The notes below the pieces were generated by a model. That model worked only from the letters and a program-made list of their open reading frames with translations, searched no databases and was not told the origin of the DNA. DNA of 64,000 nt from Modestobacter sp. VKM Ac-2985 (lineage in GTDB: Bacteria; Actinomycetota; Actinomycetes; Mycobacteriales; Geodermatophilaceae), in the NCBI RefSeq assembly GCF_026967925.1, contig NZ_JAPVBI010000001.1:1449894-1513893 (forward strand). Reading direction: 5' to 3'. Numbering within the stretch: the stretch's first letter is position 1; the number at the start of each line of letters is the position of its first letter. Shown here in pieces: positions 32,190 through 41,742 of the stretch. The translations under genes were made by a program, and so were the position numbers.

Positions 32190-33158
32190 TCAGGGGAGGC
32201 GCAGCACCTGACCGGCGAAGGTGAGCCCGGCGCCGTAGCCGAGCACCAGGGCCAGGTCACCGGACTTGGCCTCGCCGGACTCCAGCAGCGCGGTGAGCGC
32301 CAGCGGGACGGAGGCGGCCGAGGTGTTGCCCGACTGGACGATGTCCCGGGCGATCACGGTGTCCTCGCTGAAGCCGAGCTTCTTGGCCATCGACTCGATG
32401 ATCCGCAGGTTGGCCTGGTGCGGGGCGAAGACGTCGATGTCGGCGGCGGTGACGCCGGCCTTCTCCATCGCCTCCAGCAGCGTCTGGGTCAGCTTCGTGG
32501 TGGCCCAGCGGTAGACGGTCTGGCCGGCCATCGTCATGGTGGAGCGGCCGGCGGCGATCTCGATGGCGGTGTACTGGTCGCCGTCGCTGCCCCAGGCGAC
32601 CGGGCCGATGCCGGGCTCGTCGGTGGGGCCCAGGACGGCGGCCCCGGCCCCGTCGGCGAAGATCACCGCGGTGCTGCGGTCGGTCTGGTCGGTGACGTCG
32701 GAGAGCCGCTCGACCCCGACCACCAGCACGTTGGTGGCCTCACCGGTGCGGATGGCGTCGTTGGCCACGCCGAGCGCGTAGCAGAACCCGGCGCAGCCGG
32801 CGTTGAGGTCGAAGGCGCCGGGGCGAGGGATGCCCAGCCGGTGTGCGACCTGCGGGCCGATGCCGGGGATCGGGGCGGTCAGGCTCGCGCTGGCCACGAT
32901 CACCAGGTCGATCTGGTCGGGGGCCAGCCCGCTGGCCGCCAGCGCCTTGCCGCCGGCGGCGATGGACATGTCGACCAGGGTCTCGTCCTCCGACGCCCAG
33001 CGGCGCTCGGCGATGCCGACCCGGGACTGGATCCACTCGTCGTTGGTGTCCATCACCTGCGCGAGCTCGTCGTTGGTCACCCGGCGGCGGGGGCGGTAGG
33101 AGCCCAGGCCGAGGATCGTCGCGCCGGCAGCCCCCTCCCGCAGCTTGATGGTGGTCAC
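32190..33158 (-). CDS. fabH: 3-oxoacyl-ACP synthase III
   Basis: The 322 aa KAS III condenses acyl-CoA primer with malonyl-ACP and sets the branched or straight primer. The catalytic Cys is in NAGCAGFCYALG (about 118), His in APHQANLRII (about 250) and Asn in SGNTSAASVPLAL (about 280). The ATG overlaps the fabD stop by 4 nt. Confidence 0.95.
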   Translation of the reverse strand: MTTIKLREGAAGATILGLGSYRPRRRVTNDELAQVMDTNDEWIQSRVGIAERRWASEDETLVDMSIAAGGKALAASGLAPDQIDLVIVASASLTAPIPGIGPQVAHRLGIPRPGAFDLNAGCAGFCYALGVANDAIRTGEATNVLVVGVERLSDVTDQTDRSTAVIFADGAGAAVLGPTDEPGIGPVAWGSDGDQYTAIEIAAGRSTMTMAGQTVYRWATTKLTQTLLEAMEKAGVTAADIDVFAPHQANLRIIESMAKKLGFSEDTVIARDIVQSGNTSAASVPLALTALLESGEAKSGDLALVLGYGAGLTFAGQVLRLP

Positions 33159-34357
33159 TCGGACACCTCCGGGTAGAGACGGGCGATCGGGTCACCGGCG
33201 TCGACGAGGTCGCCGTCCTGCACGAGCCACTCGGCGAGGACGCCGTCGTAGCCGGTGGAGACGTTGACCTCCTCGCGCCGGCTGCGCACGGAGCCCAGCG
33301 GGCTGCCGGCGGGGAGGTGGGTGCCTTCGGGGACCTCGGCCGGGCGGACGGTGCCACGGACCGGGGAGACGACGACGCGCCAGTCGGGGGAGTGCTCGGC
33401 CTCGGCGCGGCCGCGCTCGGCGGCGATGAGCTCGCGGGCGCGGTCGAGGTCGGCCGGGCCGGTCAGGGCCAGCACCTCGATGTCGCTCCCCTTCCACTCG
33501 CGCTTGGCCAGGCCGGCCAGCGCGCCGGCGGGCGGGAGCTCCAGCACGGCGGTCACGCCGAGGTCGCGCAGGGTGGCCAGGCAGGCGTCGAAGCGCACCG
33601 GGCTGGTGACCTGGCTGACCAGCCGGGACAGCACCTCGGCGCCGTCGTCGACCGCGGCGCCGTCGGCGTTGGACAGCAGCAGCCGGCTCGGGGCGGCCGG
33701 TCGCAGCCCGCCGATCAGGCCCTCGAGCTCCGCCCGGGCGGAGGCCATGTGGTGGGTGTGGAAGGCCCCGGCAACCGGCAGCGGCATGATCCGGGCCTTG
33801 GCCGGCGGGTCGGCCTCGAGCGCGGCCAGCCCGTCGAGGGTGCCGGCGGCGACGACCTGCCCGCCGCCGTTGCGGTTGGCCGGCACCAGGCCGTGCTGCT
33901 CGATCGCGGCGAGCACCTCGTCGGGGTCACCACCGAGGACGGCGGACATCCCGGTCGGGGTCTGGGCACAGGAACGCGCCATGGCCCGGCCGCGGACGGC
34001 GGTCAGCGCGATCGCCGCCTCGACGGAGAGCACGCCGGCCAGCGCGGCGGCGGTCAGCTCGCCGACGCTGTGCCCGGTGATCACCACGTCCCGCCCGGCG
34101 TGCGGGGAGTGCACCACCGGCCCGGGCATCCCGCCGAGCTCGCGGGCGATGAACAGGCTCATCGCCACGACCAGCGGCTGGGTGACCGCGGTGTCCTTGA
34201 TGGCCTCGGCGTCACCGGTGGTGCCGAGCTCCAGGAGGTCGGCGCCGGCGATGGCGCCGGCCCAACGGAAGAAGGACTCGGCGCCGGGGAGCTCGAGCCA
34301 GTCGGTGAGCATCCCGGGCTTCTGTGCACCCTGTCCGGGGGCGAGAACGGCCAACAC
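33155..34357 (-). CDS. fabD: Malonyl-CoA:ACP transacylase with C-terminal lipoyl-like domain
   Basis: GTG at 34357 yields the family start LAVLAPGQGAQKPGM; GTG 34405 adds 16 doubtful residues. FabD proper covers about residues 1-310, with the nucleophile in GHSVGELTA (Ser 97) and GAFHTHHMA downstream. Residues 325-400 form an extra domain with biotinyl/lipoyl-carrier pattern: SPVRGTVRPAEVPEGT, PAGSPLGSV, then YDGVLAEWLVQDGDLVDAGD. At the place of the modified lysine (M-K-M) it has S-R-R, so it cannot be biotinylated there. A structural or ACP/partner-docking role is inferred. Confidence 0.88.
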   Translation of the reverse strand: MLAVLAPGQGAQKPGMLTDWLELPGAESFFRWAGAIAGADLLELGTTGDAEAIKDTAVTQPLVVAMSLFIARELGGMPGPVVHSPHAGRDVVITGHSVGELTAAALAGVLSVEAAIALTAVRGRAMARSCAQTPTGMSAVLGGDPDEVLAAIEQHGLVPANRNGGGQVVAAGTLDGLAALEADPPAKARIMPLPVAGAFHTHHMASARAELEGLIGGLRPAAPSRLLLSNADGAAVDDGAEVLSRLVSQVTSPVRFDACLATLRDLGVTAVLELPPAGALAGLAKREWKGSDIEVLALTGPADLDRARELIAAERGRAEAEHSPDWRVVVSPVRGTVRPAEVPEGTHLPAGSPLGSVRSRREEVNVSTGYDGVLAEWLVQDGDLVDAGDPIARLYPEVSE

Positions 34358-34424
34358 GTGTTCACCGTGCCAGTCCGGAGGCCCGCGCGGGACGGCATCG
34401 CCCACGAAGATCTACGACCTCCTC

Positions 34425-34441
34425 TTGGAGGATCCCTCCAA
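34425..34441. promoter_or_regulatory. Palindrome upstream of fabD, candidate FasR operator
   Basis: TTGGAGG and CCTCCAA form a perfect 7-bp inverted repeat with a 3-nt spacer, in the gap between fasR and fabD. A possible -10 (TAGATC on the minus strand, 34414-34409) lies just downstream, so the palindrome would overlap the -35 region. That fits an activator such as FasR. Confidence 0.5.
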
Positions 34442-34506
34442 ATCGAGGCGGAGCAAGCCGACATCGGGGCCGCGTGTCGGGCGCAGAGACCACAACCGGT
34501 GGCACC

Positions 34507-35688
34507 TCAGTGCCAGAGGGAGCGGCCACCTTCCAGCTGCGCGAGGGCCAGCGCCAGCTGCAGCGTCCAGGCGCCGCGCGGGTCGGTGGCCGAGTACCCG
34601 GTGAGCTCGGCGGCCCGCTTGAGCCGGTACCGCACGGTGTTGGTGTGCACGAACAGCGCGCGGGCGGTGGCCTCCAGGTTGCCCCCGTTGCCCAGCACGG
34701 TGCGCACCGTCTCGAGCACCTCGGGGCCGGCCGCCTGCAGCGGCACCGCCACTTGCTCGGCCAGTGCGGAGCGGGCCAGCGGGTCGCCGTCCAGCGCCCG
34801 TTCGGGCAGCAGGTCCTCCGCCTCGACCGGCCGCGGCGCGGCGGGCCAGGCCGGGGCGGCGCGCAGCCCGGCCAGGGCCACGGTCGCCGACTCCCCGGCA
34901 TGGGCGAGCGACCCGACCCGCGGGCCGAGCACCACCGGGCCGGGGCCGAACTCCCGGCACACCCGGGAGGTCACCTGGGCGAGGTCGGAGGCGCCACCGA
35001 GGACGACGACCAGCTCGTCGGCGTGCACCCCGACCAGCACCTCGCAGCCCAGTGACCGGGCCGCCCGGCGGACGGCGGCGCGGGCGTCGTCCTCACCCGG
35101 CGGAGCCGAACCGACCAGGACGACGACCGGCTCGGTCTCCGTCCAGCCCAGGGCCGCGGCCCGACCGGGGAGCTCCTCGGAGCGGTCACCGCGGACCAGG
35201 GCGTCGACGACCAGCGCCTCCAGCCGGGCGTCCCAGGCGCCGCGGTTCTCGGCGAAGCTGGCGTAGACGTGGGCCGCGGCGAAGGCGATCTCCCGGCTGA
35301 ACTGCAGCACGGTCAGCCGCAGCCGGTCGGCGTCCCCGGGCTCGGCGACCTGCTCGACCCGGTCCTCGACGACCTCGACGGTGACCTTGATCAGGTCGAC
35401 CGAGCGCTTGAGCGGCACCGCCTGCATCAGCTCGCGGGGGGCGGCGCCGAACACCTCACCGGTCAGCCGCGGCGGCCGGCCGGGGTTCCGGCACCACTCG
35501 ACCAGCGAGGCGATCCCGGCCTGCGCGACCAGGGTCACCCAGGACCGCTGGCTGGCGGGCATCGCCCGGAACCAGGACAGCTCCTCGTCCATCCGGGCCA
35601 CCGCCTGGGTGGCCAGCGCGCCCGAGGACCGCTCGAGCCGGCGCAACGTCGCCTCCGAGGGCTGTGTGCGCACCGGACCGGCTCCCAT
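34507..35688 (-). CDS. fasR: PucR/FasR-type transcriptional regulator of fatty acid synthesis
   Basis: The 393 aa protein has the CdaR/PucR GGDEF-like middle and a C-terminal PucR HTH at about residues 325-390 (VRTVLGNGGNLEATARALFV, then HTNTVRYRLKRAAELTGYS). It lies directly upstream of fabD on the same strand. This is the place of FasR in Streptomyces and of its orthologue in mycobacteria, where it activates the fabD-fabF operon. A TGGCAC/GTGCCA hairpin overlaps its stop codon. Confidence 0.88.
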   Translation of the reverse strand: MGAGPVRTQPSEATLRRLERSSGALATQAVARMDEELSWFRAMPASQRSWVTLVAQAGIASLVEWCRNPGRPPRLTGEVFGAAPRELMQAVPLKRSVDLIKVTVEVVEDRVEQVAEPGDADRLRLTVLQFSREIAFAAAHVYASFAENRGAWDARLEALVVDALVRGDRSEELPGRAAALGWTETEPVVVLVGSAPPGEDDARAAVRRAARSLGCEVLVGVHADELVVVLGGASDLAQVTSRVCREFGPGPVVLGPRVGSLAHAGESATVALAGLRAAPAWPAAPRPVEAEDLLPERALDGDPLARSALAEQVAVPLQAAGPEVLETVRTVLGNGGNLEATARALFVHTNTVRYRLKRAAELTGYSATDPRGAWTLQLALALAQLEGGRSLWH

Positions 35689-35790
35689 CCCGCCAGCCTG
35701 TCACGGCGCACCGCTGGTCAGGCATCGTGGAGTCGTGCACACCGCTCCTCCGGGTCAGCCCGTCCCCGCCGCCCGCCGGGAGGCCGGCCG

Positions 35791-36321
35791 ATGAGCGGGC
35801 TGGACTCCCGGGTGCTGGTGGCCCCGCAGGACGGGTCGCTGGGCCCGCTGCTGCGGCTGGCCGACGACCGGCTCGGCGCGGGCACCGGCTACGGCCGACA
35901 CACCCACGCCGACGTCGACGTGGTGGCGGTCGTGCTCGCCGGGTCGCTGCGGCATGCCTGGGGGCGCGAGGCCGTGCTGGGCACCGGGGACGTCGCCGTC
36001 CTGCGCGCCGGACGGGGGCTGGAGCACGACGAGGTGGCCGGGGCAGGAGGGGTGCACGTCGTCCAGACCTACCTGCGGGCCGCCGAGCCGGGGGCGCAGC
36101 CGGCCCACGACGTCCTGCTGCGGCCGACCGGGTGGGTGGACCTCGGCCGTCCCGACGCCCGGCTGTGGGTAGGACAGGCCGGCGCCGACGTGCCGCCCGG
36201 GCTGCGGGTGCTGGTCCGGGACGGCGAGGTGACCGTCGCGCCGGGGGACGGCCCGGTCGAGGGCCCGGCGGCCGTGCTGGTCTGGCAACTGGACGCCGCC
36301 CGGCCGGCCTGGGCGGACTGA
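35791..36321 (+). CDS. Pirin-like cupin protein
   Basis: ATG at 35791 with GGGAGG upstream gives 176 aa. The cupin metal motif is seen in GRHTHADVDVVAVVLAGSLR and a following GTGDVAVLRAGRGLEHDE, with the pirin-like VHVVQTYL. It is shorter than classical two-domain pirins (about 230 aa or more). Quercetinase-like or redox-sensing activities are known in the family. The role here is not defined. Confidence 0.75.
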   Translation: MSGLDSRVLVAPQDGSLGPLLRLADDRLGAGTGYGRHTHADVDVVAVVLAGSLRHAWGREAVLGTGDVAVLRAGRGLEHDEVAGAGGVHVVQTYLRAAEPGAQPAHDVLLRPTGWVDLGRPDARLWVGQAGADVPPGLRVLVRDGEVTVAPGDGPVEGPAAVLVWQLDAARPAWAD

Positions 36322-36359
36322 CCTGGTGCAGGTGCTGAGCCCTGCTACAGACTGGCCGC

Positions 36360-37574
36360 ATGCCTGCCGACGCATCTCTCGCCGCTGACCTGCTCGCCGC
36401 CGCCCGGGCCGACGCCGACCGCACCGTGGACCTGCGCCGCCGGCTGCACCGCCAGCCCGAGGTCGGCCTGCAACTGCCCGCCACCCAGGCGATGGTGCTG
36501 GCGGCGCTGGCCGACCTGCCGATCGAGCTGACCACCGGCACCAGCACCAGCTCGGTGGTCGGGGTGCTGCGCGGCGCCCGCCCCGGCCCCACCTACCTGC
36601 TGCGCGGGGACATGGACGCCCTGCCGCTGACCGAGACCACCGGGCTGCCGTTCGCCTCCGAGGTGCCCGGGGCGATGCACGCCTGCGGGCACGACACCCA
36701 CGTCGCGATGCTGGCCGGCGCCGCCCGGCTGCTGGCCGCGCGCCGGGACACCCTGGCCGGGCAGGTGGTGTTCATGTTCCAGCCGGGGGAGGAGGGCCAC
36801 CACGGCGCCCGCTTCATGCTGGAGGAGGGGCTGCTCGACGTCGTCCCGGACGCCCCGGTGAGCGGTGCGTTCGCGCTGCACATCTCCACGGTGTTCCCGA
36901 CCGGCACGATCAACGTCCGGGCCGGCGCCATGATGGCCTCGGCCGACCAGTTCCGGATCATCGTGCACGGTCGTGGCGGGCACGCCTCGACCCCGCACCT
37001 GGCCGCCGACCCGGTGCCGGTCGCGGCGGAGATCGTGCTGGCGCTGCAGGCGATGGTCACCCGCCGGGTCGACGTCTTCGACCCGGCCGTGGTCACGATC
37101 GGGCACCTGGAGGCGGGCACGAAGGACAACATCATCCCGCCGTCGGCGGTCATGGACGGCACGATCCGCACCCTCTCGCCGGAGCGGCGGGCCGACGTCC
37201 TCGCCTCGGTGCAGCGGGTCGCCGAGCACGTCGCCGCCGCGCACGACCTGCGGGCGGAGTTCGTCCGGGTCGAGGGCTACCCGGTGACCGTCAACGACGC
37301 CGGGGTGGCCGCCCAGGTGACCGAGGCGGCCGCTCAGCTGCTGGGGGAGCAGGCCAGCGCGGTGATGGCGGCGCCGCTGATGGGTGCGGAGGACTTCTCC
37401 TACGTGCTGGAGCAGGTGCCCGGCGCGATGGCCTTCCTGGGCGCCTGCCCGCCGGAGCTCGACCCGGCGACGGCCCCGGGCAACCACTCGGACCTGGTGG
37501 TCTTCGACGAGGACGCCCTGCCGGCCGGGGTGGCGATGTACGCCTTCATGGCGACACAGGCCCTCGCGGGCTGA
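36360..37574 (+). CDS. M20D-family amidohydrolase
   Basis: The 404 aa metallopeptidase of the hippurate/IAA-amino-acid hydrolase type has RGDMDALPLTE (metal D about residue 84), HACGHDTHVAMLAG (about 104) and the catalytic E-E in FQPGEEGHHGA (about 141). The dimerisation domain (HGRGGHASTPH) and a final MGAEDFSYVL are also present. It hydrolyses N-acyl amino acids. No Shine-Dalgarno is visible, so it is probably leaderless. A hairpin pair follows 13 bp after its stop. Confidence 0.92.
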   Translation: MPADASLAADLLAAARADADRTVDLRRRLHRQPEVGLQLPATQAMVLAALADLPIELTTGTSTSSVVGVLRGARPGPTYLLRGDMDALPLTETTGLPFASEVPGAMHACGHDTHVAMLAGAARLLAARRDTLAGQVVFMFQPGEEGHHGARFMLEEGLLDVVPDAPVSGAFALHISTVFPTGTINVRAGAMMASADQFRIIVHGRGGHASTPHLAADPVPVAAEIVLALQAMVTRRVDVFDPAVVTIGHLEAGTKDNIIPPSAVMDGTIRTLSPERRADVLASVQRVAEHVAAAHDLRAEFVRVEGYPVTVNDAGVAAQVTEAAAQLLGEQASAVMAAPLMGAEDFSYVLEQVPGAMAFLGACPPELDPATAPGNHSDLVVFDEDALPAGVAMYAFMATQALAG

Positions 37575-37587
37575 CGTCCCTGTGCGG

Positions 37588-37647
37588 CAGTGATCAGGTC
37601 ACCTGATCACTGAGTGTCCCCCCGCACCAGCGTTGCTGCGGGGGGAC
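37588..37647. repeat. Left copy of a 60-bp inverted repeat (two hairpins)
   Basis: A 25-bp palindrome (12-bp arms built on CAGTGATCAGGT, 1-nt centre) is followed by a hairpin with an 11-bp stem (GTCCCCCCGCA / TGCGGGGGGAC). The whole 60 bp recurs in inverted orientation at 38839-38898 with four mismatches. Both copies flank one gene. The unit may be a bidirectional terminator, an intergenic REP-like element, or the boundary of a mobile cassette. Confidence 0.85.
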
Positions 37648-37678
37648 GGTTCCTGGTGCGGGGGGAGCGGGGACGAGG

Positions 37679-38692
37679 TCAGCCGGCGAGGGCCCGGGGT
37701 GCCGTCCGAAGTCCGTCATGCCAATGCGCCGTCCGGTATCGCGGTGGTGCTGCGCGCCCGCGATCCAGCAGCGACCACAGCCTTGCGACCTTCTCGTCCC
37801 AGCACTCCCGCAGGTCCTCCGGGGCGACCCGGACACCGTGCACGTCGAGGTCGAGCAGGGCGTCCTGGCGGCGCTTCTCCTGCCACATGACCTCGGCAGG
37901 CGTGCGATCCCGCCATGGGTCGGTGTACTTGACCATGCCGTCGCACTCGAGGAAGACGCCGTAGTCGGGCCAGTACATGTCCAGGACGGCGACCAGGCGC
38001 GAACCGACGAGGACGGCGCACTGCAGCAACGGCTCGGGCAGACCGGCGCCGAGCAGGGCCAGCCGGGTGCGGGTCTCGTGCGGCGAGTGCGCACCCACGC
38101 GCGCCAGCGAGAACGCCCGCGCGGCGTTGCCGCAGCCGACCCAGTGGGTTTGGGCGAGCGCGGCGGCTCGCAGCGCCGCCGGGGAGGTCCGGCCGTCGGC
38201 CAGTGCATCGTCGGCGGCGACCACGGCGTCGAGCAGCGGCCATTCCCGGCCGACGTCGGCGAGCGTGCGCGCTACCGTGGTGACCGGCAGCCCCTCGTGG
38301 ACGACGACGTCCTCAGGAGAAAGGGTCCCCTGGCTGATCCGGTACCCGCGGCCGACGCGGAACTGCGCGGGATCGGTCAGCCGGACCTCGGTGCCGGCGG
38401 CTCGGGGCACGATGAGGCGGTGCAGCCGGGCGGCTGAGGTGTGGCTGACCGCGACGGTCGTGCGATCGAGACGGCGGAGGGCGGCGGCGCACTCGAGCCG
38501 GTGCGTCCGCCCCGCGGCCTCGTGGCGGCGCCAGGCCTCGCCGGTCGTGTAGACGCCATAGCGCACCCGCCGCCAGACGCCCGACCGCACGAGGGGGCCG
38601 ATGGCGTTGGGGTCGATGCCGGTGGCCAGCGCATCGGCGGTGCTGAAGACGTCGGCCTGGCGGGCCATCGCGTCGGCGAGGAGAGGATCCAC
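37679..38692 (-). CDS. AbiEi/DUF559-like protein (HTH plus endonuclease-fold C-terminus)
   Basis: The 337 aa protein has an N-terminal HTH of the AbiEi antitoxin type (VFSTADALATGIDPNAIGPLV, then VRSGVWRRVRYGVYTTGE). Its C-terminal domain is a Vsr/DUF559-like endonuclease fold (LVAVLDMYWPDYGVFLECDG then EVMWQEKRRQDALLDLDVHG, about residues 232-280). No AbiEii toxin partner is adjacent. Such stand-alone proteins are frequent in Actinobacteria and of unknown function. It is enclosed by the 60-bp inverted repeats at 37588 and 38839. Confidence 0.85.
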   Translation of the reverse strand: MDPLLADAMARQADVFSTADALATGIDPNAIGPLVRSGVWRRVRYGVYTTGEAWRRHEAAGRTHRLECAAALRRLDRTTVAVSHTSAARLHRLIVPRAAGTEVRLTDPAQFRVGRGYRISQGTLSPEDVVVHEGLPVTTVARTLADVGREWPLLDAVVAADDALADGRTSPAALRAAALAQTHWVGCGNAARAFSLARVGAHSPHETRTRLALLGAGLPEPLLQCAVLVGSRLVAVLDMYWPDYGVFLECDGMVKYTDPWRDRTPAEVMWQEKRRQDALLDLDVHGVRVAPEDLRECWDEKVARLWSLLDRGRAAPPRYRTAHWHDGLRTAPRALAG

Positions 38693-38838
38693 GGCGGAAA
38701 GGTCTCAACGCCGGAGACGCGGTGCACCGGGCCACCGGGATCTGTGGACGTGGGCCAGGGATGTGGAGGCCGGACCGCGTGTTCGCCTGTCCTCGTGTCA
38801 GGACGCTGCCTGGGCGGCGTCCGCCCGCACCACCGCCT

Positions 38839-38898
38839 GTCCCCCCGCACCAACGCTGGTGCGGGGGGACAGGCAGTGATCAGGTCACCTGATCACTG
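38839..38898. repeat. Right copy of the 60-bp inverted repeat (two hairpins)
   Basis: It is the inverted counterpart of 37588-37647 (56 of 60 positions identical). Here the G/C hairpin has a perfect 16-bp stem at 38837-38872 with loop ACGC. The CAGTGATCAGGT palindrome follows at 38874-38898, 30 bp from the aceE stop, so it can also terminate aceE. Confidence 0.85.
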
Positions 38899-38928
38899 GT
38901 GAGCGCGGGGGCGCCGGCTCGTCGGTGA

Positions 38929-41742
38929 CTACGCCTCCGGCTGCTGCTCCGGGGCGGTGCTGGTGTCGGCCGGAGCGGCCTGAACCTCACCGATCTGGTA
39001 CTTCTCGACCGCCTGCCGGACGACGTCGCGCTCGATCTCACCGCGCTGGGCCAGCGAGGCCAGCGTGCGCACGACGATCGACTCCGCGTCGACCCGGAAG
39101 TGCCGGCGCAGCGCCGGGCGGGTGTCGGACAGGCCGAACCCATCGGTGCCCAGCGACGTCATGCCCCCCGGGATGAACGGGGTGAGCAGGTCCGGCACCG
39201 CCTTCATCCAGTCCGAGACGGCGATGATCGGGCCCGGGACGTCGGTCAGCTGCTGGGTCACGTAGGGGACCTTGGGCTCCTCCGCCGGGTTCAGCAGGTT
39301 CCACTCCTCGGCCTGGACCGCCTCGCGGCGCAGCTCGTTCCACGAGGTCACCGACCAGACGTCGGCGGACACGTTCCAGTCCTGGGCCAGCAGCTCCTGC
39401 GCCCGCAGCGCCCACGGCACCGCCACCCCGGACGCCAGCACCTGGGCCTTCGTCCCGTCGGTCACCTGCGGGCCCTCGGCGTAGCGGTACATGCCGGCCA
39501 GCAGCCCGGTGACGTCCAGGTCCTCCGGCTCGGCCGGCTGGACGTAGGGCTCGTTGTAGACCGTCAGGTAGTACATGACGTCGGGGCTGCGGTGCCCGCC
39601 CAGCGGGGCGCCCGGGTCCTCGCCGTACATCCGCCGCAGGGCGTCCTTGAAGATGTGCCCGAGCTCGAAGGAGAACGCCGGGTCGTAGGAGACGACCGCC
39701 GGGTTGGTCTCCGCGAGCAGCAGCGAGTGCCCGTCCTCGTGCTGCAGGCCCTCGCCGTTCAGCGTGGTGCGCCCGGCTGTGGCGCCCAGCAGGAACCCGC
39801 GGGTCATCTGGTCACCGGCCGCCCAGAACGAGTCGCCGGTCCGCTGGAAGCCGAACATCGAGTAGAAGATGTAGATCGGGATCATCGGCTCGTCGTGCGT
39901 CGCGTACGACGTCCCGGCGGCGATGAACGACGCCGTGGAGCCGGCCTCGTTGATCCCCTCGTGCAGGATCTGCCCGGTCGTGGACTCCTTGTAGGCCAGC
40001 ATCAGCTCGCGGTCGACCGAGGTGTAGTTCTGGCCGTGCGGGTTGTAGATCTTCTTCGTCGGGAAGAGCGAGTCCAGCCCGAAGGTGCGGGCCTCGTCGG
40101 GGATCACCGGGACGAAGCGGGGGCCGAGCTCCGGGTCCTTGATGAGCTCCTTGAGCAGCCGGACGAACGCCATGGTGGTGGCGACCTCCTGCTTGCCCGA
40201 GCCCCGCTGGACGACCTCGAAGGCCTTGTCGTCGGGTGCCTTGAGCGGCTTGGCCGCGTAGCTGCGCCGGGGGATGGACCCGCCCAGCTGACGCTTCCGC
40301 TCCTCCATGTACTGCATCTCTTCGGAGTCGGCCGCCGGCTTGTAGTAGGGCGGCAGGGTCTTGTCCAGCTGCTCGTCGGGGATCGGCAGGTACAGCCGGT
40401 CCCGGAAGTTCGCCAGGTCCTCCGCGGTCAGCTTCTTCATCTGGTGCGTGGAGTTGCGGCCCTCGAAGTGGTTGCCGAGCGTCCAGCCCTTGATGGTCTT
40501 GGCGAGGATGACGGTGGGCTGCCCCTTGTGGTCCATCGCGGCCTTGTAGGCGGCGTAGACCTTGCGGTAGTCGTGGCCACCGCGCTGGAGCTCCCAGACC
40601 TCCTTGTCGCTCATCCCCTCGACCAGCTTGCGGGTGCGCGGGTCGCGGCCGAAGAAGTGCTCGCGGACGTAGGCGCCGTCCTCGGCCTTGTAGGTCTGGT
40701 AGTCGCCGTCGGGCGTGGAGTTCATCAGGTTGACCAGGGCGCCGTCGCGGTCGGCGGCCAGCAGCTTGTCCCAGCCGCGGCCCCAGATCACCTTGATGAC
40801 GTTCCAGCCGGCGCCGCGGAAGAAGGACTCCAGCTCCTGGATGACCTTGCCGTTGCCGCGGACCGGGCCGTCGAGCCGCTGCAGGTTGCAGTTGACGACG
40901 AACGTGAGGTTGTCCAGCTCCTCCCGGGCGGCCAGGCCGATCGGGCCCAGCGACTCGGGCTCGTCCATCTCGCCGTCGCCGAGGAACGCCCACACGTGCT
41001 GGTCGGCCGTGTCGGCGATGCCGCGGTCGTGCAGGTAGCGGTTGAACCGCGCCTGGTAGATCGCGTTCATCGGGCCGAGCCCCATCGAGACGGTGGGGAA
41101 CTCCCAGAAGTCGGGCATCAACCGCGGGTGCGGGTAGGACGACAGGCCGCCACCGGGGTGGCTGACCTCCTGCCGGAAGCCGTCGAGCTGGTGCTCGTCG
41201 AGCCGGCCCTCGAGGTAGGCCCGGGCGTAGATGCCGGGGGAGGCGTGCCCCTGGAAGTAGATCTGGTCGCCGCCGCCGGGGTGGTCCTTGCCGCGGAAGA
41301 AGTGGTTGAAGCCCACCTCGTACAGCGATGCCGAGGACGCGTAGGACGAGATGTGACCGCCGACGGCGACGCCCGGACGCTGTGCGCGGTGGACCATGAT
41401 CGCGGCGTTCCACCGGATGTAGGCCCGGATCCGGCGCTCGACGTCCTCGTCGCCGGGGAACCACGGCTCCTGCTCCGGCGCGATCGTGTTGATGTAGTCG
41501 GTGCTGCGCAACGCGGGTACGCCGACCTGCTGCTCGCGGCTGCGCTCGAGCATCCGGAGCATCAGGTAGCGGGCGCGGCCGCGACCGGCATGGTCGACCA
41601 CCGCGTCCAGGGACTCCAGCCACTCCTGGGTCTCGTCCGGGTCGGTGTCGGGGAGTTGGCTGGCCCGCCCGTCGGTGATGACCGCACGGGGGCTGCCGAT
41701 GGTGCGGGCGGGGTCTCCGTCCGACTGCTGCGTTGCGCTCAT
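38929..41742 (-). CDS. aceE: Pyruvate dehydrogenase E1 component, homodimeric type
   Basis: The 937 aa enzyme decarboxylates pyruvate with thiamine diphosphate and feeds acetyl groups to the E2 core. The ThDP motif is [13 protein letters not shown] then [16 protein letters not shown]. The N-terminus has the AceE-type [19 protein letters not shown] and [17 protein letters not shown] at 41748 has the better spaced AGGAG; ATG 41742 is given as the conservative start. Actinobacteria typically use this homodimeric form with a mixed PDH/ODH complex. The 3' end is followed by the inverted-repeat hairpins. Confidence 0.95.
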   Translation of the reverse strand: MSATQQSDGDPARTIGSPRAVITDGRASQLPDTDPDETQEWLESLDAVVDHAGRGRARYLMLRMLERSREQQVGVPALRSTDYINTIAPEQEPWFPGDEDVERRIRAYIRWNAAIMVHRAQRPGVAVGGHISSYASSASLYEVGFNHFFRGKDHPGGGDQIYFQGHASPGIYARAYLEGRLDEHQLDGFRQEVSHPGGGLSSYPHPRLMPDFWEFPTVSMGLGPMNAIYQARFNRYLHDRGIADTADQHVWAFLGDGEMDEPESLGPIGLAAREELDNLTFVVNCNLQRLDGPVRGNGKVIQELESFFRGAGWNVIKVIWGRGWDKLLAADRDGALVNLMNSTPDGDYQTYKAEDGAYVREHFFGRDPRTRKLVEGMSDKEVWELQRGGHDYRKVYAAYKAAMDHKGQPTVILAKTIKGWTLGNHFEGRNSTHQMKKLTAEDLANFRDRLYLPIPDEQLDKTLPPYYKPAADSEEMQYMEERKRQLGGSIPRRSYAAKPLKAPDDKAFEVVQRGSGKQEVATTMAFVRLLKELIKDPELGPRFVPVIPDEARTFGLDSLFPTKKIYNPHGQNYTSVDRELMLAYKESTTGQILHEGINEAGSTASFIAAGTSYATHDEPMIPIYIFYSMFGFQRTGDSFWAAGDQMTRGFLLGATAGRTTLNGEGLQHEDGHSLLLAETNPAVVSYDPAFSFELGHIFKDALRRMYGEDPGAPLGGHRSPDVMYYLTVYNEPYVQPAEPEDLDVTGLLAGMYRYAEGPQVTDGTKAQVLASGVAVPWALRAQELLAQDWNVSADVWSVTSWNELRREAVQAEEWNLLNPAEEPKVPYVTQQLTDVPGPIIAVSDWMKAVPDLLTPFIPGGMTSLGTDGFGLSDTRPALRRHFRVDAESIVVRTLASLAQRGEIERDVVRQAVEKYQIGEVQAAPADTSTAPEQQPEA

